A stretch of 55,693 bases of DNA from Pseudomonadota bacterium (GCA_021813805.1 JAKAJL010000026.1:1-55693); one strand, 5' to 3'; counted from the stretch's first letter, positions 26,062 through 35,555 are shown. Translations and numbers: made by a program. Notes: generated from the letters alone by a model not told the origin.

Positions 26062-26113
26062 CGACGGTGGGGGTAACAGGCTTCTAGGCAAAAATTGCAA
26101 AGAGTTTTAGACG

Positions 26114-27532
26114 ATGACCGAGCTTTCCCCCGCCGACGTCGCCGCGCAACTGGCAAGGATCGTCGGCGAGAAATATGTCCTGACCGCGCCGGCGGACATG
26201 GAAGCCTTTTTGAGCGAGCCGCGCGACCTCTGGCATGGCAAGGCGGCCTGCGTCGTGCGCCCGGGATCGACCCGGGAAGTCGCCGCCATCTGCGCCTTCG
26301 CCGATCAACATGGCCTGAAAATCGTGCCACAGGGCGGCAACACAGGCCTGGTCGGCGGCCAGATTCCCGACCGGTCGGGTCAGGAAATCGTGTTGTCGCT
26401 CGGACGCTTGGACAAGATCCGTGAGATCGACCCCCAGTCCAACACGATGATCGTCGAGGCTGGCGTGACCCTGCAGAAAGTGCAGGAAGCCGCAAAAAAC
26501 GTCGATCGCCTGTTCCCGCTGTCGCTCGCGTCCGAAGGCTCCTGCACCATCGGCGGCAATCTGGCCTCCAACGCCGGCGGCACCGCCGTGCTCGCCTATG
26601 GCAACGCCCGCGATCTCGTCACCGGGCTCGAAGTGGTGCTGGCTGACGGCTCGGTGCTCGATGATCTGTCGAAGCTCCGCAAGGACAATACCGGCTATGA
26701 CCTGAAGCACGTTTTCATGGGCTCGGAAGGGACGCTCGGGATCATCACCGCCGCCGTGGTCAAGCTCTATCCGCGCCCGCGCGCCGTCGAGACCGCCTTC
26801 ATCGGTCTCAGCAGCCCGGAAAAATGCCTGGAACTGCTGGTCCTGGCGCAAAGCATGGCCGGGCCGGACCTGAAGACTTTCGAGTTCATGTCGCGCTTCG
26901 GCGTCGAAATCGTCGTCAAACATTCCGCCGGCGCCCGCGAGCCGCTGGAAAGCCCGCATCAATGGTATGTGCTGCTGGAGCTGGCCTCGCAGTCGGAAAG
27001 CGGCCTCAACGACAAGATGATGGCCTTGCTTGAGGCGGCTTTCGAGCGCGAAATTATCGAAGACGCGGTGGTCGCCGCCTCGCTCGACCAGCGCGCCGCC
27101 TTCTGGGCTCTGCGCGAAAACTTGTCCGAGATGCAGAAACTTGAGGGCGGCTCGATCAAGCACGACGTCTGCGTCCCGGTCGCCTCGGTTCCCGCCTTTC
27201 TCGCCGAAGCCCTGCCCGTGGTCGAAAAAACCATCCCCGGCGCGCGCCCGGTGCCGTTCGGCCACATGGGCGACGGCAATATCCATTTCAATGTCACACA
27301 GCCCATCGGCGCCGACAAGGCGGCCTTTTTGGCCCGATGGGAAGAACTGAACGAAAACGTCCACGCCGTGGTGCAAAGAATGAACGGCTCGATCTCGGCG
27401 GAACATGGAATCGGCGTGCTGAAACGCGACCTGCTGCCGAAAGTGAAGGACCCGGTGGCGATGAATGTCATGCGCCGCTTCAAGACGGCGCTCGACCCGC
27501 ATAACACGCTGAACCCGGGAAAGGTGCTTTAA
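26114..27532 (+). CDS. FAD-linked 2-hydroxyacid dehydrogenase (D-lactate/D-2-hydroxyglutarate type)
   Basis: The 472-residue flavoenzyme has a PCMH-type FAD domain with V-P-Q-G-G-N-T-G-L-V-G-G (about 74-85), S-E-G-S-C-T-I-G-G-N-L-A-S-N-A-G-G-T, and G-S-E-G-T-L-G-I-I-T. The C-terminal substrate domain has F-G-H-M-G-D-G-N-I-H (metal-binding His) and ends A-L-D-P-H-N-T-L-N-P-G-K. It would oxidise a D-2-hydroxyacid and pass electrons to quinone or ETF. The sequence does not fix whether the substrate is lactate, 2-hydroxyglutarate or glycolate. Confidence 0.88.
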   Translation: MTELSPADVAAQLARIVGEKYVLTAPADMEAFLSEPRDLWHGKAACVVRPGSTREVAAICAFADQHGLKIVPQGGNTGLVGGQIPDRSGQEIVLSLGRLDKIREIDPQSNTMIVEAGVTLQKVQEAAKNVDRLFPLSLASEGSCTIGGNLASNAGGTAVLAYGNARDLVTGLEVVLADGSVLDDLSKLRKDNTGYDLKHVFMGSEGTLGIITAAVVKLYPRPRAVETAFIGLSSPEKCLELLVLAQSMAGPDLKTFEFMSRFGVEIVVKHSAGAREPLESPHQWYVLLELASQSESGLNDKMMALLEAAFEREIIEDAVVAASLDQRAAFWALRENLSEMQKLEGGSIKHDVCVPVASVPAFLAEALPVVEKTIPGARPVPFGHMGDGNIHFNVTQPIGADKAAFLARWEELNENVHAVVQRMNGSISAEHGIGVLKRDLLPKVKDPVAMNVMRRFKTALDPHNTLNPGKVL

Positions 27533-27546
27533 ACCAGCGCGCCGCT

Positions 27547-27930
27547 TCAGCGGCGATCTGCTCCGCCTTCCGTCGCCTCCTTCGCGGCGCGGCACCAGGG
27601 CCAGCAGCCTTCGATTTCGGTTTCGAGCGCGAAGCTCAGAAAAGTCCGGATCAGGACGATGCCGGCCAGGAGCCCGACGCTTTCAACCGTGAGCGGGGCC
27701 GTAATCGTCGAAATGATGTCCGCGCCGACCAGCAATTCGAGCCCGAGCAGGATGCCGCGCCCGATATTCGCGCGATAGGAAAGATAGGCGCCCGCCCAAT
27801 CCCCGGCGCGCCGGCCTTCGCTGACGAAGAAACAAGTCGCCAGCGCAATGCCGCCCACGACGACGCCCACGCCGAAAAGCTCCAGCGCCTTCGCCAGCAG
27901 ATCGACATAGGCGTGAATTTGCTCGCTCAA
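27547..27930 (-). CDS. DUF1622 membrane protein
   Basis: The 127-residue protein has three hydrophobic segments: L-F-G-V-G-V-V-V-G-G-I-A-L (about 18-30), a central G-L-E-L-L-V-G-A-D-I-I-S-T-I-T, and L-L-A-G-I-V-L-I-R-T-F-L-S-F. The motif R-G-I-L-L-G-L-E-L-L-V and the R-T-F-L-S-F ending are characteristic of DUF1622, whose function is unknown. It converges with the FAD oxidase gene, 14 nt stop to stop, with a GC-rich palindrome (27,541-27,554) at the junction. Confidence 0.85.
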   Translation of the reverse strand: MSEQIHAYVDLLAKALELFGVGVVVGGIALATCFFVSEGRRAGDWAGAYLSYRANIGRGILLGLELLVGADIISTITAPLTVESVGLLAGIVLIRTFLSFALETEIEGCWPWCRAAKEATEGGADRR

Positions 27931-28109
27931 GCTCCCGACCTCTTTCGGTGATGTTTCCGTCGCGCGCCGAAGGCCTTGACGGTCGCCGCGCTCTCACTTT
28001 CGCTCGGCGAAATTGCCCGCCGGCCCCGGTTTCAAATCCGTAACCGGATTTCATCTCATTGTTAATAAATAACGCCTAAAAATTGCCGATCGCGCTTAAG
28101 GCAGGCTAG

Positions 28110-30164
28110 ATGAATTTGTCGTTCAAATCGCATTTTTCCCTGACTGCCGTCCAGGCCGAACTTGAGGGCGATCACCGCATTCAGGCGCGCGCGCTCGAGG
28201 TGTTCGGCAAACGCGAAGTGATGAATTCCTATCTGGCGCAATTCGTTTTCGGGCTGATCGCCATCGCCGGATATTTCACCGAAAATCAGAGTCTTGTCTT
28301 TATCGGCCTGATCCATTGCCTGGTCGATCAACTGGTTCGGCGCAATCTCCGCATTTTTTCCAGAACCCTTGCCCAGGGAGAAATCGACCGCGCTCACCTG
28401 CGCCGTATCGAGTATATTTTCTATGGCGTCGGCTTCGTCTGGGCGATGGCGTCCTGGCCTCTGGCGGAAGCGCTCGATGGCCTTCGTCTCCTGCTGACGG
28501 TGGTTTCCGTGGCCGGCCTGCTGGTCATGGCCAACACGACCTGCTTCGCGCCACGCGTGTTCAGGGCCTCGGTCATCGGTTTTGCGATCGGAATCGCTCT
28601 GGCGACCCCCGCCATCGCAACCATCCCGTGGTATTTGCTCGGCGGCGCGACCGCCGCATTCCTGATCGTCGTCCAGGGGGTCGGCGCCGGCACGGCCCGC
28701 CAACTGATCCACATGCTCCGGATGCAGGTCGAGCGCGACGAGGCCCTCGAGGATCACAAGCGCACCATCGCGGCGCTGGAGTCCGCGCGCAGGGCGGCGA
28801 CCCGCCTGGCGGAGACCGACAATCTGACCGGGCTGGCCAACCGCTTCCTGTTCATGACGAAGCTCGACGCCCTGATCGCCGACGGAGAGCCATTCTCCCT
28901 GACTTTGCTGGACATCGATCTTTTCAAGAATATCAACGACGCCCTCGGGCACGCCATCGGCGACGAAGCGCTCAAGGCGATTGGCGGCGTGCTGGCGACA
29001 AGCACGGAGCGCCAATGTTTCGCGGCCCGCCTCGGCGGCGACGAATTCGGGATTGTCGCCCATGGCGGCCCGGCGCATGAAAGGGGCGCGGACCTCATGG
29101 CCTGGGTGAACAAGGGACTCGACGACCTTCGCGCGACGAACATGGATATTCCCGCGATCTCGATCACCGGGGGCTCGGCCTATTTTCCGAGAGACGCCAG
29201 AACCCGCTCGGACCTGCTGGCGGCGGCGGACATGGCGCAGCGCGAGGCGAAAAAGGCCAAACGCGGTGGCCATCTCGACTACAGCGCGCGTCTGACCGAC
29301 ACATTCCGCAGGGAGAACCGAATCGCGCGAGGAATCAGCCAGGCGATCGCCTCGCGTTCGCTTTCCCTCCACTTCCAGCCCAGGATCAATCTGATGACCG
29401 GCCGGGTCGAGGGCGCCGAGGCGCTATCCCGCTTCCCCGACAAGGCCTTCCCCGGCCAATCCCTCGAAGAGATTTTCGACGTCGCCGAGAAGCATGGCCT
29501 CGGGGCCCTGCTGGACGAGCTGGTGCTGGACGTCTATCGCGAGGCCCTGGTCGCCCTGAGAGACGAGCATTCGATTTCCCTGCCGACGTCGGTCAATCTT
29601 TCCGGCGCCATCCTCAAGGCACCAGAACGGATGCTCGGCAAGCTCAACATGCTGATCGGCGAGGGGCTCTCGCCCGCGATGATCCGCATCGAGATCACCG
29701 AGAACGCCATCTACGGGCGAGGCCAGATCGGCGTCATCGAACTGCTCGACGAAATCGTCGAACTCGGCTTCAGCCTCGCGCTCGACGATTTCGGCACCGG
29801 CAGCGGAACCTTGCGCCATCTCGTCAGCCTGCCGATCAGCGAAATCAAGATCGACCGATCCTTCGTTTCCGGCCTGCTGAAGGACCGCAACAAGAGCGCC
29901 ATCATCAGCGGCCTGATCGTCACCGGCCGGGACATGGGCGTCGATGTCGTCGCCGAAGGCGTCGAAAGCGAGGACGAAGCCAATCGTCTGCGCTCGATGG
30001 GCGCACGGTTCGCCCAGGGTTATCTCTGGTCGAGCGCCTTGCCGATGTCCCAGTTCGCGGAATTCGTCCACCTCTTCGGTCCCGGCGCCCGACCGAATCT
30101 TTCGGGCGCGCCCAGAACCGCGGCGCCGAGGCGCTCAAAATTTCAGCCGGCCAGACGAGCTTGA
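28110..30164 (+). CDS. Membrane GGDEF-EAL cyclic-di-GMP enzyme
   Basis: The 684-residue protein has roughly six N-terminal membrane helices (residues about 40-195), a linker helix, a GGDEF domain with intact G-G-D-E-F (309-313) but no RxxD inhibitory site just before it, and an EAL domain with E-A-L (437-439), I-T-E-N, L-D-D-F-G-T-G, I-K-I-D-R-S-F and V-A-E-G-V-E. Both active-site sets look complete, so it could make or hydrolyse cyclic di-GMP. The sensory input is unknown. It is a single gene with an AT-rich upstream region. Confidence 0.92.
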   Translation: MNLSFKSHFSLTAVQAELEGDHRIQARALEVFGKREVMNSYLAQFVFGLIAIAGYFTENQSLVFIGLIHCLVDQLVRRNLRIFSRTLAQGEIDRAHLRRIEYIFYGVGFVWAMASWPLAEALDGLRLLLTVVSVAGLLVMANTTCFAPRVFRASVIGFAIGIALATPAIATIPWYLLGGATAAFLIVVQGVGAGTARQLIHMLRMQVERDEALEDHKRTIAALESARRAATRLAETDNLTGLANRFLFMTKLDALIADGEPFSLTLLDIDLFKNINDALGHAIGDEALKAIGGVLATSTERQCFAARLGGDEFGIVAHGGPAHERGADLMAWVNKGLDDLRATNMDIPAISITGGSAYFPRDARTRSDLLAAADMAQREAKKAKRGGHLDYSARLTDTFRRENRIARGISQAIASRSLSLHFQPRINLMTGRVEGAEALSRFPDKAFPGQSLEEIFDVAEKHGLGALLDELVLDVYREALVALRDEHSISLPTSVNLSGAILKAPERMLGKLNMLIGEGLSPAMIRIEITENAIYGRGQIGVIELLDEIVELGFSLALDDFGTGSGTLRHLVSLPISEIKIDRSFVSGLLKDRNKSAIISGLIVTGRDMGVDVVAEGVESEDEANRLRSMGARFAQGYLWSSALPMSQFAEFVHLFGPGARPNLSGAPRTAAPRRSKFQPARRA

Positions 30165-30235
30165 ATCCATACGCCAATCGCCCAACTTGACGCTCGTTGC
30201 GCGCCATCGTCTGATGGCGCCCCACGGAGGCGTCC

Positions 30236-31222
30236 ATGTCCAGATTCAAAGCCATTCGCATCGACAAGGATGCATCCGGTTATCGCGCAACCTATTCGGA
30301 ATTCGACGAGTCCGAATTGATGGACGGTGACGTGACCGTTCGCGTCACCCATTCCACGGTCAATTACAAGGATGGCCTCGCAATCACCGGCAAGGCGCCT
30401 GTGGTGCGGCGCTTCCCGATGATCCCCGGCATCGATTTCGCCGGCGTGGTCGAAAGCTCCTCCCACCCCGAATTCAAGCCGGGCGATGAAGTGGTCCTCA
30501 ACGGCTGGGGCTGCGGCGAGACCCATTTCGGCGGCTATGCGCAAAAGGCGCGGGTCAAGGGCGACTGGCTGGTGCCCCTGCCCAAAGCCTTCAGCGCCGC
30601 GCAGAGCATGGCGATCGGCACGGCGGGCTATACGGCGGCGCTCGCGGTTCTGGCGCTGGAAAAGCAGGGCATGACGCCCGACCGCGGTCCGGTCCTGGTC
30701 ACCGGCGCGGCGGGGGGCGTCGGCTCGATCGCCATCGCGCTGCTGGCCAAGGCCGGCTGGCGGGTCATCGCCTCGACCGGCCGCAAGGACGAAGCCGATT
30801 TTCTGACTTATCTCGGCGCGTCCGAAATCATCGACCGCGCCGAACTGTCGACGCCCGGAAAGCCGCTCGGCAAGGAGCGCTGGGCGGCGGCCGTGGACGC
30901 CGTCGGCTCTCACACTCTCGCCAATGTTCTCGCCCAGACCGCTTATGAAGGCGCGGTCGCCGCCTGCGGCAACGCCCAGGGCATGGACCTGCCGACGACC
31001 GTCGCGCCCTTCATCCTGCGCGGCGTCTGCCTGCTCGGCATCGGCAGCGTCATGAAACCCAGAGCGGCGCGGCTCGAAGCCTGGGACCTGCTGGCGCGGG
31101 ATCTCGACCCAGACAAACTGGCCGAACTCAGCCAGACCATCGGCTTGTACAAGGTGATGCAGACCGCCGCCGAAATTCTCGAAGGCAGGGTGCGCGGCCG
31201 TGTGATCGTGGAGATCGACTGA
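30236..31222 (+). CDS. acuI: AcuI/YhdH-type quinone oxidoreductase (acrylyl-CoA reductase)
   Basis: The 328-residue MDR-superfamily enzyme shows the YhdH/AcuI signature: H-S-T-V-N-Y-K-D-G-L-A (37-47), F-P-M-I-P-G-I-D-F-A-G, L-N-G-W-G-C-G-E-T and the NADPH site V-T-G-A-A-G-G-V-G-S. There is no zinc site. AcuI reduces acrylyl-CoA to propionyl-CoA, which fits the presence of MeaB for methylmalonyl-CoA metabolism, though the genes are not adjacent. GGAGG lies just upstream of the ATG. Confidence 0.9.
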   Translation: MSRFKAIRIDKDASGYRATYSEFDESELMDGDVTVRVTHSTVNYKDGLAITGKAPVVRRFPMIPGIDFAGVVESSSHPEFKPGDEVVLNGWGCGETHFGGYAQKARVKGDWLVPLPKAFSAAQSMAIGTAGYTAALAVLALEKQGMTPDRGPVLVTGAAGGVGSIAIALLAKAGWRVIASTGRKDEADFLTYLGASEIIDRAELSTPGKPLGKERWAAAVDAVGSHTLANVLAQTAYEGAVAACGNAQGMDLPTTVAPFILRGVCLLGIGSVMKPRAARLEAWDLLARDLDPDKLAELSQTIGLYKVMQTAAEILEGRVRGRVIVEID

Positions 31223-31424
31223 GGCGGTCATCTCTCCCCGAAGGCGGCGAAAACGAACAATGGCGCCTGGCTTGACGCCGGTCGGAAAGCCTTCGCGGGC
31301 TGCAGAGGCGCGACGACCTCACGCCATCAGGCCAACTCAACAAAATCGCCCGGTCGTGATAAGTTTCAAGCCGCGCCGTTCAAGGCGGGACGCGGGCTGC
31401 TGGGGCGCGGGAAAGGATTTGACG

Positions 31425-31730
31425 ATGTTTCAAAAACTTGGGACGGCGGCTTTGCTGACGCTGGCGTTGGCGGCCCCGATTCACGACGCGGCCGCGCAGG
31501 ATGTTCCGGGGGGCGCGCTGCTAGGCGGCGTCGGCGGAGCGATCATCGGCGGGGCCGTCGGCGGCGGCAGGGGCGCCCTGATCGGCGCGGGCGTGGGCGC
31601 CGTGACGGGAGCCGCCATCGCGGCGGAAGGCCAGCGGCGCCGCGGCGGCTATTATTACTACCGCAGAGGTTGTTATGTGCAGCGCGCGGACGGCGCCTGG
31701 ATCCGCGTCTCGCGGCGCTATTGCTACTAG
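31425..31730 (+). CDS. Secreted glycine-zipper protein (101 aa)
   Basis: A signal peptide (L-L-T-L-A-L-A-A-P-I-H-D-A-A-A-Q, cut near 25) leads to a glycine zipper with repeated G-G-A-I-I-G-G-A-V-G-G-G and G-A-G-V-G-A-V-T-G-A-A-I. The end is Tyr/Arg/Cys-rich (G-Y-Y-Y-Y-R-R-G-C-Y). This layout matches small alphaproteobacterial envelope proteins. Function is unknown. The ATG at 31,425 is chosen because it begins the signal peptide. Confidence 0.75.
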   Translation: MFQKLGTAALLTLALAAPIHDAAAQDVPGGALLGGVGGAIIGGAVGGGRGALIGAGVGAVTGAAIAAEGQRRRGGYYYYRRGCYVQRADGAWIRVSRRYCY

Positions 31731-31853
31731 AACGCAGTCCCGAAAAATCGAGCGACGTTTCGGATCGGAATACGCGTCAAAACGATGAAATAACGGAGCG
31801 AAACCGAGGGCGCGCCGGTCTGGGACCGCCGCGCCCGACGCCGGCGTGAAACG

Positions 31854-32753
31854 CTAGTCTCCTTGGCCGTTGCCGCTGAGCACCCCGCGGCGTTTGCTCA
31901 ATTGGGTTCCGGCGTGGTCCATGAAGGCGCGCACGCGGGCGGCGTGGCGCAGATCGGGATGGGTCAGCAGCCAGAGCACGGCGCCGCGCCCGCCCATGGG
32001 CTCGTCGGTACAGACCAGTTCGGGGTGCTGGTCGCCAATGAAGCGCGGCAGGAAGCCGATTCCCACCCCCTGCGCGATGCATTGGGCTATGCCCACCGTG
32101 GTGTTGCAGCGCATGGCGATGCGTTGCGGCGGGATTTCCTTTTCGATCCAGTCGAAAATGTCGACGCCGCCGAAATGTTCGTTGAAGCCGATATAATCGT
32201 GGCTCTCGTCGGCGAGGTCGAAGCCCGATTCGTAAAGCTGCCGCGAGACATAGCGGCCCCAGACGGACGAACCGATGCGGCGCCCGATCAGCGTCTCCGG
32301 CGGCGCATAGGCCGAGCGGATGGCGATGTCGGCTTCGCGGCGCGCGAGATTGAGCGGCTGGCTGGTCACCAGCACGTCAAGCTGAATGTCGGGGTAGGCC
32401 TTGCGGAAACTCGCCAGAATCGGAGCGAGAACATAATTGAACAAAGCGTCGTTGGTGGTGAGCCGCAACAGGCCGGAGGGCTTTTCGTCGCGGCCCGCGA
32501 TCCGCCGCTCGAAGTCCGTCACGTCGCGGCCCATGCGCTCGGCGAGCGCGACCATTTCCTGGCCGGCGGCGGTAGGGGAATAGCCGTTGCGCGAGCGCTC
32601 GAACAATTTGGCGCCGATCATCGCCTCGAGGGCGCCGAGCCGGCGAAAAACGGTCGAATGATTCAGGTTGAGCGCCGAAGCCGCGCCAACCAGCGAGCCG
32701 GATTCCGCAATCCCCCGCACCAGACGAAAATCGTCCCAACTGATCCGATTCAT
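31854..32753 (-). CDS. LysR-family transcriptional regulator
   Basis: The 299-residue protein has an N-terminal winged helix (W-D-D-F-R-L-V-R-G-I-A-E-S-G-S-L-V-G-A-A) with N-H-S-T-V-F-R-R-L-G-A-L-E as recognition region, and a LysR substrate-binding domain (G-L-L-R-L-T-T-N-D, R-R-E-A-D-I-A-I-R, G-V-G-I-G-F-L-P-R). The target is unknown, since there is no divergently paired gene. It lies between the glycine-zipper gene and the Sua5-type gene. Confidence 0.9.
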   Translation of the reverse strand: MNRISWDDFRLVRGIAESGSLVGAASALNLNHSTVFRRLGALEAMIGAKLFERSRNGYSPTAAGQEMVALAERMGRDVTDFERRIAGRDEKPSGLLRLTTNDALFNYVLAPILASFRKAYPDIQLDVLVTSQPLNLARREADIAIRSAYAPPETLIGRRIGSSVWGRYVSRQLYESGFDLADESHDYIGFNEHFGGVDIFDWIEKEIPPQRIAMRCNTTVGIAQCIAQGVGIGFLPRFIGDQHPELVCTDEPMGGRGAVLWLLTHPDLRHAARVRAFMDHAGTQLSKRRGVLSGNGQGD

Positions 32754-32801
32754 GGCGTCAAAATGGGTCGATTCCGCGAAAAGCGCAAGTTTGTGACGAC
32801 T

Positions 32802-33788
32802 TCATCCCCGCGGCGCCGCGGCGCGGCGAAGCCGGTCGTTGATCGCCTCGCCCAGATCGGCCTCGGGAATGGGCGCAACCGCGATTCGTTGAACCCCGCC
32901 GGCGTCAAGCGCCCGCAACATGGAGAAGAGATTGGCCGCCGCCTCGGCCAGGTCGCCGCCCGGCGAGAGGTCCAGGACCCTTTCCGAGACTCCTGAGAAA
33001 CGGCCGCCGAAATCGAGACCCGCCTCCCCTTCTTCGAGCTGTAGCGCGTCGAGCCGCATCGCGGCGCGCGGCGCATAATGCGAGGCGAGCATGCCCGGCG
33101 CCAAAACCGCGCCCAATTCCGACCCCGCTTGCGCCCCCCCGAGGCGCTCCCCGAGGACGCGTTCAATCTCCACGCGCGACACGCCGCCCGGACGCAGCAG
33201 GCGCGGCGCGCCATCGAGCAGGGAAACGATGGTCGATTCGACCCCGACCGGGCAGGCGCCGCCATTGAGCACGGCGTCGATCCGGCCGTCGAGATCGGCC
33301 AGCACATGGGCGGGGGTCGAGGGGCTGACATGGCCGGACAGATTGGCCGAGGGCGCGGCGACCGGGCCGCCGGCGGCCGCGATCACGCCCCGCGTCAGGG
33401 CGTTGTCCGGGACCCGCAGGGCCACGCTGTCGAGGCCGGCCCGAGCCAGGTCGCAGACGCTCGCGCCTGGCGCCAAGGGCAGAATCAGAGTGAGCGGCCC
33501 CGGCCAGAAGGCCTTGGCAAGTCTTTCCGCGCGCGCGTCGAAGACGCCCTCGCGCCGCGCCGCCGCCAGATCGGCGACATGGGCGATCAGGGGATTGAAG
33601 CTCGGCCGGCCCTTGGCGCGATAGATCGCCGCAACCGCGCGCGGATTCGCCGCCAGCCCCCCCAGTCCATAGACCGTCTCGGTCGGCAGCGCGACTAACC
33701 CGCCGGCGCGCAAAATCGCCGCGGCTTGCGCAATTCCCGCCGGCCCGGACGCCAACAGCCGCGTCACCCGCTTGTTTTCTTCCTGCAA
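32802..33788 (-). CDS. L-threonylcarbamoyladenylate synthase (Sua5/TsaC family)
   Basis: The 328-residue protein makes threonylcarbamoyl-AMP for t6A modification of ANN-decoding tRNAs. The YrdC domain spans residues about 15-210: A-L-P-T-E-T-V-Y-G-L-G-G, K-G-R-P-S-F-N-P-L-I-A-H and A-P-S-A-N-L-S-G. The extra C-terminal domain (about 230-328) makes it the longer Sua5 type. It is divergent from the enoyl-CoA hydratase gene. Confidence 0.92.
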   Translation of the reverse strand: MQEENKRVTRLLASGPAGIAQAAAILRAGGLVALPTETVYGLGGLAANPRAVAAIYRAKGRPSFNPLIAHVADLAAARREGVFDARAERLAKAFWPGPLTLILPLAPGASVCDLARAGLDSVALRVPDNALTRGVIAAAGGPVAAPSANLSGHVSPSTPAHVLADLDGRIDAVLNGGACPVGVESTIVSLLDGAPRLLRPGGVSRVEIERVLGERLGGAQAGSELGAVLAPGMLASHYAPRAAMRLDALQLEEGEAGLDFGGRFSGVSERVLDLSPGGDLAEAAANLFSMLRALDAGGVQRIAVAPIPEADLGEAINDRLRRAAAPRG

Positions 33789-33821
33789 TCGGCCAATCCT
33801 GCTTGACGTCGGCGAGCGATT

Positions 33822-33839
33822 TAGTTCATATATAAACTA
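33822..33839. promoter_or_regulatory. Near-perfect 18-bp palindrome upstream of the enoyl-CoA hydratase gene
   Basis: TAGTTCATATATAAACTA matches its own complement at eight of nine base pairs. A TTGACG box lies at 33,803-33,808 and TATATAA lies within the palindrome, so it would overlap a -10 region. The form resembles operators of MarR-type regulators of CoA-ester metabolism. No MarR gene is visible in the window. Confidence 0.5.
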
Positions 33840-33917
33840 TTATCTCGCGATGCATGCGAATGCACATGACATTGGCGCGCGCGCCGATCAAGGACAATGG
33901 ACGAACGGGAGGCAGGC

Positions 33918-34658
33918 ATGGCGGACATCGAGATCGCCAGATCGGGCGCGGTGCTGGAGCTGACGCTGAACCGGCCGGCCAAGAAGAACGCCCTGACCAA
34001 CGCAATGTACCGGACGCTGAACGTGGCGCTGGACGAAGCCGAGCGCGACGCGGGCGTGGGCGCGGTTCTGGTCGCCGGCGCCGGCGACGTTTTTTCCGCC
34101 GGCAACGACATCGGCGATTTCGTCGCGGCGGCTCAGGACGGTGAAATGGCGGGCGCCGATTTCGTTCGCAAGATCGCCGCCTTTCCCAAGCCCCTGGTGG
34201 CGGCGGTCGATGGGCTGGCGGTGGGAATCGGCTGCACGCTGCTGCTCCATTGCGATCTCGTCTATGCGACGCCCGAATCGCGTTTCCTGCTGCCCTTTGT
34301 CGATCTTGGCCTCCTGCCCGAGGCCGGCGCCTCGCTGCTGCTGCCGCGACGGGTCGGCATGGCCCGGGCCAGCGCCTGGCTCCTCGCCGGCGAAAGCTTC
34401 GGCGCCGATGAAGCTTTCGCCGCCGGTCTGCTCAATGCGATTCCCGCAACAGACTCGCTGCTTACAACAGCGCGCGAAAAGGCGGCGCAGCTTGCGGCCA
34501 AGCCACGCGCCGCGCTGATGGCGGCGCGAAAGTTTTTGCGCGGCGACACGGCTGAAATTCTCGCCCGCATCGAGGCCGAACTCGACGCCTTCCGCAAGGC
34601 CCTGGCCTCGCCCGAAGCGCGGGCCGCGCTCATGGCCTTCCTCAACAAGGGCAAATGA
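33918..34658 (+). CDS. Enoyl-CoA hydratase/isomerase family protein
   Basis: The 246-residue crotonase-fold protein starts M-A-D-I-E-I-A with GGGAGG upstream. It has N-R-P-A-K-K-N-A-L, the oxyanion-hole element S-A-G-N-D-I-G-D-F, A-V-D-G-L-A-V-G-I-G-C-T-L-L-L-H-C-D, and E-A-G-A-S-L-L-L-P at the second catalytic position. The Asp of N-D-I-G and Glu of P-E-A-G suggest a hydratase or isomerase; the substrate is not evident. The gene pairs with a downstream SDR 27 nt away. Confidence 0.87.
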   Translation: MADIEIARSGAVLELTLNRPAKKNALTNAMYRTLNVALDEAERDAGVGAVLVAGAGDVFSAGNDIGDFVAAAQDGEMAGADFVRKIAAFPKPLVAAVDGLAVGIGCTLLLHCDLVYATPESRFLLPFVDLGLLPEAGASLLLPRRVGMARASAWLLAGESFGADEAFAAGLLNAIPATDSLLTTAREKAAQLAAKPRAALMAARKFLRGDTAEILARIEAELDAFRKALASPEARAALMAFLNKGK

Positions 34659-34685
34659 CGACCTTATCAGACTCGGGAGGAATTC

Positions 34686-35555
34686 ATGGCCGGACTTGCT
34701 GGAAAAACCCTGTTCATCACCGGCGCCTCGCGCGGCATCGGCCTCGCCATCGCGCTGCGCGCCGCGCGCGACGGCGCCAATGTCGCGATCGCCGCCAAGA
34801 CGGCTGAACCGCATCCCAAACTGCCGGGCACGATTTTCACCGCCGCCAAGGAGATCGAAGGGGCCGGCGGCAGCGCCCTGCCTTTGACCGTGGACGTCCG
34901 CGACGAAGCCCAGGTCGCCGAAGCCTTGGCGGCGACGGCGCAAAAATTCGGCGGCGTGGATATTGTCGTCAATAACGCCAGCGCCATTGCGCTGGGCGGC
35001 AGCCAGCAGATCGACATGAAACGTTTCGACCTGATGCATCAGGTCAACGCCCGCGGCTCCTACATGACCGCCAAGCTCGCCTTCCCCTACCTCGCCAGGG
35101 CCGAGAACCCGCATGTGCTGATGCTGTCGCCGCCGCTCGACATGAAGGAGAAATGGTTCGCGCCCCACACCGCCTATTCCATGGCCAAATTCGGCATGAG
35201 CCTCGCCGTTCTCGGCCTGGCCGGCGAGTTCCGCCCAGCGGGCGTCGCGGTCAACGCGCTCTGGCCGCGCACGACCATCGCCACCGCCGCAATCAACAAT
35301 CTGCTCGGCGGCGAACAGATCATGCGCGCCTCGCGCAAGCCGGAGATCATGGGCGACGCCGCCCATGCGATTCTTTGCTCGCCGAGCCGCGAAACCACGG
35401 GAAAATTCTTCATCGACGACGTGGTCCTGGCCGCCCATGGCGTGAAAAATTTCGACACTTACCGCGTCGATCCCTCCAGCCCGCTCGCGCCGGATTTCTT
35501 CGTGCCGGACGACACGCCGGTCCCGGAGGGGGTGAGCTTGAAGCCTCTGGTTTGA
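34686..35555 (+). CDS. Short-chain dehydrogenase (HSDL2-like)
   Basis: The 289-residue SDR opens with T-L-F-I-T-G-A-S-R-G-I-G (cofactor site), then V-N-N-A-S-A-I (about 98-104). The catalytic Y-x-x-x-K is in A-Y-S-M-A-K at about 163-168. It has L-S-P-P-L instead of the common S-S-S, as in the HSDL2 subgroup. The sequence A-L-W-P-R-T-T-I-A-T-A-A and the C-terminal F-D-T-Y-R-V-D also fit that subgroup. GGGAGGAATTC precedes the ATG. It is probably co-expressed with the hydratase in acyl-CoA metabolism. Confidence 0.87.
   Translation: MAGLAGKTLFITGASRGIGLAIALRAARDGANVAIAAKTAEPHPKLPGTIFTAAKEIEGAGGSALPLTVDVRDEAQVAEALAATAQKFGGVDIVVNNASAIALGGSQQIDMKRFDLMHQVNARGSYMTAKLAFPYLARAENPHVLMLSPPLDMKEKWFAPHTAYSMAKFGMSLAVLGLAGEFRPAGVAVNALWPRTTIATAAINNLLGGEQIMRASRKPEIMGDAAHAILCSPSRETTGKFFIDDVVLAAHGVKNFDTYRVDPSSPLAPDFFVPDDTPVPEGVSLKPLV

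Noticed and set aside
27541-27554. GCCGC-TTCA-GCGGC hairpin as terminator between the FAD oxidase and DUF1622 genes
   Set aside because: It is short, overlaps the last DUF1622 codons and has no T-run, so I do not list it as a terminator.
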